From: Lineus longissimus
Lineage: Eukaryota; Nemertea; Pilidiophora; Heteronemertea; Lineidae
Assembly: GCF_910592395.1 (NCBI RefSeq)
Contig: NC_088324.1
Span: 14,596,953 to 14,660,952, forward strand
Reading direction: 5' to 3'
DNA length: 64,000 bases
Shown here: positions 48,431-57,223 of the stretch, in pieces
How the letters are laid out: each line of letters opens with the position of its first letter
How positions within the stretch are numbered: the stretch's first letter is position 1
Position numbers and translations under genes: made by a program
Notes under the pieces: generated by a model
What the model was told of the DNA's origin: nothing
Seen by the model: the letters and a program-made list of their open reading frames with translations, nothing else
Database searches by the model: none

Positions 48431-48561
48431 CAGGGACGTAGCTATCGCCCGAGGGGGGGGGGCAAAAATCTGTTGCCACTTTCTTGCCAAGACTTGAATG
48501 AAAAACACTTTTTTGAGGGGCATTTGCCAACCCCTCCCCCCCCCCGCTAACTACGCTCCTG
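48431..48561. mobile_element. 131-bp MITE with CAGGGACGTAGC-type ends
   Basis: It begins CAGGGACGTAGCTATCGCCC plus a poly-G run and ends with poly-C then GCTAACTACGCTCCTG, forming imperfect terminal inverted repeats of about 14 bp plus the G/C runs. CAGGGGC-type ends are seen in hAT-like MITEs. The flanks (TGCAGAG and TGCGGTC) are only a poor target duplication, so the family is uncertain. Confidence 0.65.
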
Positions 48562-48952
48562 TGCGGTCTTGTGCCAATTTTGACTGTTCAAAAGAAGTGC
48601 AGAAGTGACGCGGTTCAAAATTGAGCGGTAAACAGTTCCCTCACCTATCGTTGACTGCGGTACATGATTTTTGATACACCCTGTATGAAAGCACACTTCC
48701 AGTCTGACTTTTAATAGAACCACGTGTGCCTGGATTCTCGAATGGCCGCTTTTTCGTGGACTAAATACTGTTTCATAACCATGGTACGCCGCAAACCGCA
48801 AGCGTTTACCGAGCCCGGCGAACCAGCAATCACAAATGGGCCTCTTTGTCGAACAAAATCCATGTAGTAATGTGGGAGGTACTACTGATTTTTAATGTGG
48901 TACCGACGAAATAAACAGACGAGGGTAGAGTATATAATACGCAAATGCATTG
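48562..48952. other. Spacer between MITE and satellite
   Basis: No supported feature. Several short ORFs on the minus strand have no family resemblance. Confidence 0.5.
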
Positions 48953-49304
48953 ACCTTCCAGGGGTATTGCCTCCGTAGCCTCCGCCCATACTTACCTTCC
49001 AGCGGTATTGCCCCCGTAGCCTCTGCCCATACTGAACTTCCAGCGGTAATCCCCACCGTAGCCTCTGCCCATACTGACCTTCCAGCGGTATTGCCCCCGT
49101 AGCCTCTGCCTATACTGACCTTCCAGCGGTATTGCCTCCGTAGCCTCTGCCCATACTAACCTTCCAGCGGTATTGCCCCCGTAGCCTCTGCCTATACTTA
49201 CCTTCCAGCGGTATTGCCTCCGTAGCCTCCGCCCATACTGAACTTCCAGCGGTATTGCCCTGGTAGCCTCTGCCCATACTGACCTTCCAGCGGTATTGCC
49301 TTCG
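48953..49304 (+). repeat. 41-bp satellite (about 8.5 copies)
   Basis: The unit is approximately CTTCCAGCGGTATTGCCCCC then GTAGCCTCTGCCCATACTGAC. The period is 41 bp (for example 49081 to 49122). Because 41 is not a multiple of three, the minus-strand ORF through it cycles through three peptides and is not a gene. Confidence 0.95.
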
Positions 49305-49625
49305 TGCCTCAGCGGCGCGCGTTGTTTGGAAGTTCAGCAATGTCAATACATTGAGGGTCAAGAAGCTTAGCAATGTCAATACGCTGAGGGTCAAGATGTC
49401 GATTAATTTGATGCCCAAAGGACGTCTCGATGTCAAGTTAAGTCTGACCAAGTCTAAAGTGGTCATTATTATTTTGATATCCATGACACTCCCATACTGA
49501 ACGTCCAGCGGTATTGCCTCCATAACCTCCGTCACGCGCGTTGTCTGTAAAGCTTTATCAGCAATGTCAATACATTGAGGGTCAAGATGTGACTCTCCAC
49601 GAGAAATGTCCAAAGGGCATCGTAC
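49305..49625 (+). repeat. Composite repeat next to the 41-bp satellite
   Basis: GCGCGCGTTGTTTGGAAG at 49314 is followed by AGCAATGTCAATACATTGAG and GGTCAAGA. A variant (GCAATGTCAATACGCTGAGG) follows, and near 49495-49590 a single satellite unit is followed by CACGCGCGTTGTCTG and again AGCAATGTCAATACATTGAG. So the satellite unit and this second module travel together as a higher-order repeat. Confidence 0.75.
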
Positions 49626-49744
49626 GATTTCCCCTGTGTGTGGCGATGATTTTCTCACTGAACCATTAATGGTTTCATACACCTCGGAAAAAAACCTGAA
49701 CTATCATGTCCCACTCCCAAAACCCATCTCCGAATTTATTGTCT

Positions 49745-49890
49745 CATAATTATACAAATAATTACCAAATAATTATCGTGAATTACCAACACGGTAATTG
49801 TTGTAATTCTACTTATTAGGGTAATTAATTCCATATATATTACACGAGCTTATTGACATACCAAACATAGTTAATTAGCGTAATTATCTT
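49745..49890. promoter_or_regulatory. Cluster of TAATTA/GGTAATT motifs upstream of the TCAF-like gene
   Basis: At least eight AATTA-type cores (AATTATAC, AATTACC, GGTAATT, TAATTAG) lie within about 150 bp, ending 50 bp before the splice acceptor at 49941. They look like homeodomain-type sites but could simply be AT-rich sequence in the upstream intron. I cannot place the transcription start. Confidence 0.3.
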
Positions 49891-49995
49891 GTAGTACATA
49901 TATACATGTACATGTAGTAGGTTTCAATATCTTTTATTCAGGCTGGGGTTATTCCGTGATAAACTCCACTTCAAGACCTACGCGGCTACGTGGTT

Positions 49996-52605
49996 ATGGC
50001 TGCTTGGAGAGATGAGATCCTTCATGGAGTAGAGAGCGTGAAGTACCACGGGTGTATCCCCGGCTACATCATTGTCTATGGGGACAACTCTGATGCCATT
50101 CTGACAAACGAGACGGGAGAAACCTTAATAGCTGCCGGTGGGTTGGGGCAAGGTCGAGTTGTGGTCTTCTCACACAACATATTCACCAAAAGCTACCTAA
50201 AACCGGAGCTGCCGAAGGAGAATGAGACGTTGCTGCTAAACGTGAGGGCTTGGTCGACAAGAGGGAAGGATACTGTCACTGTAGATGTTGATGGGACCAA
50301 TTGCTTTGATGAAATCCCAGCAAATGGCTTCCTTGTTTGGTCAGGGGGAAAGAAGGATGACGCATTCCTTGACAAGATGGCGGACTGGATACAAAATGGC
50401 GGCGGACTCGTCTGCGGGACTTGCCCCTGGGGTTATGCGCAGGTGACCGGTGTAGCCATTGAGAATATGCCTCTCAACTTCGTTATGAGTAAACTTGGCA
50501 TGAATTATGCCACGTGTGATGATTATTTCAGTACGTCAGATGAACTTTCTGTTCACGTGAACTGTGCGGAGTTTGCGAGGTTAGACAAGGCAGTTAACTT
50601 AGTGAAGGTCGGTGGAGACTTGTGCAAGGTCAGAAAGACTTTGGGTAATATCTCGAGCATCCCGCACGATGTGTATCGGCAGAGAGTGAAACCAGCCATA
50701 GATAACTTAAAGCAGGAGTGTCATTGCGTACCAGCAAAGGACAAAATGGCAGCAAGTACGAAAGAGAAACTTGCGACCACGATACTGTGCAATCTTATGA
50801 TAAAGGATGGTTTAGCTAGTGAGCCTGTAATAGCAGAAGGCTGCAAGGAATTTCCCGGAGATTTCGATGAGCCGCCAAGGTTAGAGGTAATCACTGTTGA
50901 AGTAATTGGTAAGGAAAACCAATATGTTCCAACTGGGTGTTACCTTCCGGCCGGCATGGAGATGTCCCTATCCTGGATAAAAGATGGTGCCAGTAACGCT
51001 AGCGACTGCTCCGTAGTCATAGGGGCCCATACTGATGAACTTTTCAGTGTTAAGGGTGCCTGGCGCCGTTGGCCTAAAGTTAGTATCAAGAGAACATTGG
51101 AAAGTAACCCACTGAAGATATGCAGTCCATTTGGTGGATTGGTTTATATCGTTAGTCCAAAGGCTCCAAGCCATCTGACGGTGACTTTAAGCAACATCGT
51201 CCCCGCTCCAAGGTTCACGTTCGAGACAGCTGAGAGTTGGGATTTGGAGAGAGAGAAGCCTGGATTATGGTCTGACATCTCTGGAGACTTGATCGCATTC
51301 ACGCTGCCTTCCAAATCCATCCGACAACTGAACAACCCTTGCCCAACAATGAGACTGTGGGATGAAGTCGTCAGGGCGCATATGGAGCTTCGGGGATGTG
51401 ACCCGTCCCTGGGCCGCGGCCAGTGGGTGGTGACCGATGAACAACCCAGCTGTGGATACATGCACAGTGGCTATCCCATCGTCACACATTTAGATGTGGC
51501 CGATCCCACTCATGTGAGTATACATTCTAAGTTACCAGAAAACATGACAATACCAGGCAACTGATTCAGCCATGTCAGGGTAGATGTGACTTTTACTGTT
51601 CGGGCTGATCTTTGTCAGGCATTCTGTAGAAGAATATTGCCAAGAGATACATTATGTCTCGTGTCAGCTGCATATTGAGTGGTGTTGCCCTTGTCCTTGA
51701 AGGCAGGGGTACCGGTACACGGTTGCATTAGGCTAGCGGGGGAATGTAAATGTCTTGTGTAGTAGTGTTCTAGAATCTTTACACAGAGTCGTGTTGTTGC
51801 ATTGCTGTTCTTTCAGGGATGTCCATTTCGTGCGTCGTCTAAAACTCGGCTCGAAGACTTCGAGAACTTGTGTAGGACGGGCACAGCGACACCTATATTT
51901 ATCACACTTGTGGAAAGCCAGGTCAGAATGGTTCAGTATGCTTCGATTCAAGCGGGTACATGTTTTAGCTACATTTTTGTTTCATTACAGAAAAATGGGG
52001 ACCACTTTCTCATGAACGGGGACCGCATCGTGAACCCTCATGGCAACGGCTTCTGGGGACCGTTCCACGAACTCGGTCACAACTTCCAGCATGATTCCTG
52101 GACGTGGGCCGGGACTGGGGAGGTGACCGTCAATATCTTCACCCTGCACGCCATGGACACCTTGTGCAAGCTGAAACCATGGACACACCCGTGGTTAGCT
52201 GGGCACATGTCTGACGTAAAGGCATATCTCCGGGGCGGGGCTGATTTCGAGAAATGGAAGTCAGACCCCGGAGTTGCCCTCACAATATACGCCCAGCAGG
52301 CTCGGGACTTCGGCTGGGGACCTTTCAAGACGGTCTTCAGGGAGTACGAGGCGCTACCACGTTCTGAACAACCTAAGAACGACGAAGACAAGATCGTGCA
52401 GTGGATTGTGCGGTTCTCTTTGGCGACAGGCAGGAATCTTTGCCCGGCGTTCGAATTTTGGGGTTTCCCATGCACTGAGCAGGCGAACGGGCTCCTGGGA
52501 GACCTGCCGCCGTATCTTCCCGCGGATGAGACTACAATGAAAATGGCGTCGGAAAGAGCTGCAGTAATTGCAGAGAAATACAATGTCGTTTCATACATTT
52601 TGTAG
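49996..52605 (+). CDS. TCAF-like protein with M60 (enhancin-type) metallopeptidase domain
   Basis: Coding exons 49996-51513 and 51991-52605 (710 residues), with an optional exon at 51817-51921. The exon has an acceptor at 49941 and an in-frame TAA at 49960, so ATG 49996 is the start. Residues 1 to about 190 match the N-terminal TCAF region (GCIPGYIIVYGDNSDAI, LIAAGGLGQGRVVVFSHN, GGGLVCGTCPWGYA). From about residue 300 comes the M60 module (YVPTGCYLPAGMEMSLSW, CGYMHSGYPIVTHLD), with HELGH at 532-536 and a plausible third zinc ligand Glu near 550. Vertebrate TCAF1/2, which regulate TRPM8, have two N-terminal repeats and, as I recall, a degenerate HExxH. This protein has one repeat and an intact site. 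No signal peptide is visible. It is likely a zinc peptidase, substrate unknown. Confidence 0.9.
51514..51990 (+). other. TCAF-like intron with a possible cassette exon
   Basis: GTGAGT donor at 51514 and TTTTTGTTTCATTACAG acceptor ending at 51990. It contains the candidate exon at 51817-51921. Confidence 0.7.
51817..51921 (+). CDS. Possible cassette exon of the TCAF-like gene (35 codons)
   Basis: The acceptor (GCTGTTCTTTCAG) and donor (CAG|GTCAGA) bound 105 nt open in phase 0, the phase used by both neighbours. It would insert GCPFRASSKTRLEDFENLCR and 15 more residues just before the HELGH helix. Family members need only a short spacer there, so inclusion would be unusual. It may be alternative or a false exon. 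Confidence 0.45.
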
Positions 52606-53558
52606 ACAATACTTGGCGCCAGAACATATACATGTAATCTAAAAGCCTGATTGAGAAATCTGCAAACTTCTAACCCTGTTTACCTAGAAAAAGTGGAAAG
52701 CTAGAAAGCTAAAAGTCTATATAGAAATATATACCTTGCTTTGTAATATCTTGAAAGTGCCGCTTTGACTGTTAGTCCCACTGGCTAATCAATTATCAGT
52801 GGGACCTGTAAAAAAAGATGACCTTTTTGTTTTCTGGTCAGTCTGGTACAAGATGGATATGTCATCAAAAGTAACTAAGTTTTGGAAACTTATCAGAATC
52901 TATTTATCTCACTATTATTCTCAGTGTTCATTGCCAGAACTCTTTTATTTTCGAGAATAGCAGCACGACGTAGCAAGATTTACAAGGTGGTACATGTTCG
53001 TTGTGTCACACCCAGGAAAGATCTCGCAGCTATCGCCGTTTACCACCAAGGACAAACGTAATCCCGTATACGTCCACCGGATTGCACTGGGCGACTGCAA
53101 GGAGCCTACAAGTTGAAGTCGGACAGGGAGTCGTAATGATGCGGTACAGCAATGTTTACTCGTCGCCAATTTTTACCATTGCGAAAAACGTATTCGCCTG
53201 AGGAACGTAAACAAGGACTACCCTGCCACTGAAGTATAGTGTCAATCATTTGTAATTCTAAATAAAATAAAATGTCCAACGCAATGGACCACTCATATGT
53301 AATCGTGTTTATTTCCGCTGCGGCAGATGATTGATCGCCAAAATAAGTGGCTAAAATTATTTATTCATGTAGATGTATGTAACCATAGTTTTAAACTCGA
53401 GGTGGGGTTGTGAAGATCAAATAAAATGCAAGTTTACTGCAGTAAGGGTCGGTTAACAATCGAGGCGTTGTCTAATCACTCAAATTGCAAGTAAAGGCAA
53501 TCTGACCTTCAACAACTCATACTGATGAAATTGACACCCGACAGTAGAATATCATAAC
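52606..53558 (+). other. 3' region of the TCAF-like gene and spacer
   Basis: AATAAA at 53261-53266 is a likely poly(A) signal, about 655 nt after the stop. A small hairpin (GTCCCACT/AGTGGGAC) lies near 52772-52804. The promoter of the next gene lies at the right end. No other gene seen. Confidence 0.55.
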
Positions 53559-56500
53559 ATGTTCCGAATTTTCATCAACGTTTATTGCGTTACTTTCTTA
53601 ATTAAGGCTCTCCCATACAGTCAAGTGATTACCCAAACTTGTTACTATAATTCGGACGGAATAACGCAGAATGGTATGACCCTCTCGCAGCCCGAGGGCG
53701 TCAAGTCATGGATGCGATGCTTGGGGAGATGTCTGGCGATCTCAGAGTGTTCGGACGCCTCGTGCAGGGTGAAACACACGTCAACTTGTGTGCAGTTCTT
53801 AGAAAGGGCAAAGCCATCAGATTTTGCGTCCCTGGTGAACATCAATGGACCCATACAGCAAGAGAAGGGTGAGTGTATGAGCCCTCTTCAGATTTTCTTC
53901 CCTTTGAAACATATTATTCTTTCGTGGGTAAATGAAAACGAAAGAGCGGTGTAACCTCGCTATGCCGCTGATGTTTCGAAATGAAAAATTGTACATGTGT
54001 ATTTGGATCTGTATGGACAAGACCGTTGGTCCCCATTTGGTCATTACGTGTAGACTGTTGGTAAATACTACCGCAATGCCCCTTTTCGCCATTACATGTA
54101 TTAGATGCATCGACTGTTCTTCAAGACGACTGCATTGCCCCTTTTGGTCATTACATGTACAGATGCATGACCGTTTTTCAACACTACTGTAATGCCCCAT
54201 TTGGTCAATACATTTATAGATGCATGGATCATGATTGCCCCATTTGGCCAATACAGGTATTGGATGGATGGATTGTTTTTCAAGACAACTGCAATGCCCA
54301 AGTTGCGGGGGCATTGCATTTCCCCTTTTTGGTCATCCATTCTGCAAGCATAATGTATAAGGTCGCATTCTAACTTTTCGTCTGAAAAGGTTTGAACATG
54401 TGTTTCCTTTTTCTTTTCAATGTCGGTCCTGGTTTTATTTGTCACTGATAGGCACCTGGACCGTGATGTTCAAAGGCTCAGCCGGGATCGGGAAGCCCAT
54501 GTACGACTTCTTGACATCAGTTACCAAGGCTGCGCCGATGGAACAAGCTCTCTCCAGCTGCGCTTGTAATGCTTGTCACTATAAGAACAGGCTGTTCGAC
54601 AATTGGAAGAAACTCGGAATTAAGAGGGTAAGATGTGTTTTTCAAATGTAAAAAAATCACATCATAGAATCATCAATATGTAATGCCATGACCAGAAAAC
54701 TTCAGTCCGTTCAATGTCTGAACGATGTACGATGTACATTTGTATCACTTTGCAAGGTTTAGACCACATCAGAACGAGTGGTTACAACAATGCAAGCTCG
54801 CAATACATCGAATTTTTAAGTGGGCAGGTAAAATATACATGTCACTGAATGGCAAATGCTAGACAAATCTACGTTATTAGTAGGATTGACTCATGTGCCG
54901 AACAAACTGCATGCACCGGCCTATGATTTTTGAACTGTTCTATTTTTTGAAATTTCCACCCAATGATTGGTCTACTCGAATAGTATGATGCTGTCTAACG
55001 TCCCTCGTCATCGTACAATCAGAGTAATTTGATAAATCAATTGAAAGACTTTGGTCTAATGCAAGCTCGAGACAACCGGTACAAAAGATACAAAGGTCAG
55101 AAAAGCCCCTCCCAGTTCGAACCTCCCTTCGTTAGACCATGGAGGTATCTTAATAATACCTCCATGGTTAGACTGCGCACTTGATTATCACAATATTTTC
55201 AGGTAAAGCTAGCCCTCTTCAAGGGCTCGGAGCAGGTCGCCTTCGTCACGTTCAATGGCGTAGACTCCACAGAGACGAACTGGTTCGCCAAGTCAAGGTT
55301 GCTCTCCTCATCTTGGACTGATTTAACGAAAACCTCCACAGCGAACTTCTTTTCACTGGCTGGCCAGTAGGTATTCAGTGACTTCCGAGACTAACTCTTG
55401 GACGCAAATTCAGTGGTATTGGCCAGTCGAAAATGCAAAATTTTGTATTCTCGGCTTGTGCATGTGCAATGAACCAATAAGAAAGCTATATTTTTGAGTT
55501 ATTTCCGGTCAAATTTTGTTATTCAAAATGGCAGTCTTGTCCAAAATCTTTGTGTGCCTCCACCAATTCCTGACACTTGGTTGGATTGTGGCTACGTTTT
55601 TATCAAGTGCAAGGGCTACAACGGCAACAGTATTTAAAATCCGATGTTTGCAGTCAAAGATTTTATGCCATCGTGACTAGTATAGTATCCTTGCTGTGTA
55701 CATTTTCACTTCATACTTCCGTTTGAGCAGCCAGATGTGAAGACATTGAATACACGAGCCATTAAGTTCTTGGCTCAAGCAGCTTATTTACCTACTGGTC
55801 GTATCTGGCCAATCGGTAGCCCTCGCTCACGCCGAACAAGCATGACACGCGGCTTCTGATTGGCTAAATGTAACAGGAGGGTGTTTGAGGAAAGTGGGTA
55901 AGGTAGTAAAAGGTATTGAAGTGCTCCGTTTCCTTTTGCAGCATAGATTCACCTGGTAATGTATACCGCCGATTCTTCATCAACCGTAGCTACGGAGGAT
56001 GCAAGGTCGACAAGGGCTGGATGGTTGTATATGATAAATCAAAGGAACCCTGCCTTGCGGTAAACAACGTCACGGGTTTACCATGTCCTATAGTGCTCTA
56101 TTCTAAGAAGAACACCGCGACTACGTACTCCGCCAAAGGTAGCTACATGTTATGTTTCTTATGAAGAAGCTCCCTGAACAATCGCTACTCTCTGACGAAA
56201 AAGAGAGTCGTGACACATGCGCCAACCCCTCAATCTGCCAGCTGGGTGTGTAAAACATGTTCCAGACTTCACATCGTAAATTGTTCCGGTCGGTTCTGCT
56301 TCAAAGGAATACATTGTGGAATTGGGTAATGCTTACTCCCACCATAGCGTTGAATGGACGGCTTCAAGCCCCTATTTCAAAAGGAGACATTGGTCGATTC
56401 CATGGCACTGTCGCGGAACCAACAGCAATAATTGCGTAGTACGTGATATGGCTCACCCCTCTGGTACTATTATAAAACATGTTAGGGAGAAATAATATGC

Positions 56501-56653
56501 CATACGATCAAATTGATCGATACGTTTCTGCCAACAGGAGGGAAAGGATCAAACTTCATTAATTAATCTATTTATTCACTTTGTGTTGTTTATTTTCTTT
56601 CAGATTTTGGCATTGCCGACTCGGTCGAGATTCTAACCAGCACAGAGGAATGA
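53559..56653 (+). CDS. Secreted protein: PAN/apple-like module plus uncharacterised domain, 298 aa
   Basis: Five exons join in phase: 53559-53868, 54452-54627, 55203-55366, 55942-56138 and 56604-56653 (897 nt with stop). Residues 1 to about 22 form a signal peptide (MFRIFINVYCVTFLIKAL). Residues about 28-100 are Cys-rich (CYYNSDGIT, CLGRCLAISECSDASC, TCVQFLE) like a PAN/apple module. Residues about 104-298 form a domain with WTVMFKGSAGIG, NWFAKSRLLSSSWTDLTKTS, RRFFINRSYGGCKVDKGWMV and FGIADSVEI. From memory, similar domains occur in unnamed secreted proteins of amphioxus, molluscs and brachiopods; I know of no function. It is probably extracellular. AATAAA at 56745-56750 fits as the poly(A) signal. 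It is convergent with the LamG/PAN gene. Confidence 0.85.
54013..54340 (+). repeat. Degenerate tandem repeat, units of about 50-65 bp (5-6 copies)
   Basis: Units contain AATGCCCC(T/A)TTTGGTCAT, then TACATGTA...AGATGCAT and GTTTTTCAA-AC-ACTGC, with variable spacing. It lies inside intron 1 of the secreted PAN gene. Confidence 0.8.
55131..55173. repeat. 29-bp palindrome flanked by 7-bp direct repeats
   Basis: GTTAGAC at 55131-55137 and 55167-55173 flanks CATGGAGGTATC, a short loop and its complement. It may be a very small hairpin insertion with a target duplication. Confidence 0.7.
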
Positions 56654-57223
56654 TGCGTGTCCTACGACTTTTTCTGGCCTATCCTGTAGTAGAATGCCTT
56701 GAAGATTTCGGCACATTCTTGACGCGAAAGAAAACTTACATAAAAATAAAGTTTTTTGCGCCAATGATGTCAGCAATGGCGGATTTGTTTTAAAGTTCGA
56801 GTCGATTCTCCTGACTCGGCATTCTTCTGGAATGAAGAGGTACATTTTCGAGGCCGGTGAAAATTAAGTAGGCTAAAACGTTGGTCCTGCAAAATTCACT
56901 TCAAGCAGAGCAGCCACCCATGCAGATTCTAATAGTACACAAACTGTGTCGCTTCTTCCACAACTAATTTCATCACCGGTCACTTTCTCATTTGACACTT
57001 TTTTCGTCATAATTACAAAAGTTTGTCCATTCTACTCGTCGTCGTGTTTCCTCGGTAGTTTCTGCGATAGCTCTGACTATCGGGACACTCCGGACGCAGT
57101 GGACTGGCCTTGTCCTGTCGCGATGAAGGAGAGACAATCAGGATGACGAAATGGACTGCGGGAGTCTTACTTTGGGATGTAGCGTGGCCAACTCTTTGTT
57201 TACTCGTCAGATATGGTCCCATC
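56654..57223. other. Spacer between convergent secreted-protein genes
   Basis: Contains the poly(A) signal of the plus-strand gene (56745) and a dispersed repeat at 57085-57175. No canonical poly(A) signal is evident for the minus-strand gene just below 57224. Confidence 0.6.
57085..57175. repeat. Dispersed repeat, copy A
   Basis: Its first 36 bp (ACACTCCGGACGCAGTGGAC onward) match 62266-62301 with two differences. A second part (GGATGACGAAATGGACTGCG) matches 62607-62627. Here the two parts are adjacent; in copy B they are separated by a MITE. Confidence 0.8.

Larger units (their letters stand above)
53869..56603 (+). other. Introns of the secreted PAN gene
   Basis: Introns 53869-54451, 54628-55202, 55367-55941 and 56139-56603, all with canonical ends. 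The first holds a degenerate repeat array and the second a 29-bp palindrome flanked by 7-bp repeats. Nothing else recognised. Confidence 0.7.

Noticed and set aside
49110-49682. 190-codon minus-strand ORF with Gly/Arg-rich repeats
   Set aside because: It runs through the 41-bp satellite, where the peptide changes frame every unit; there are no family features.
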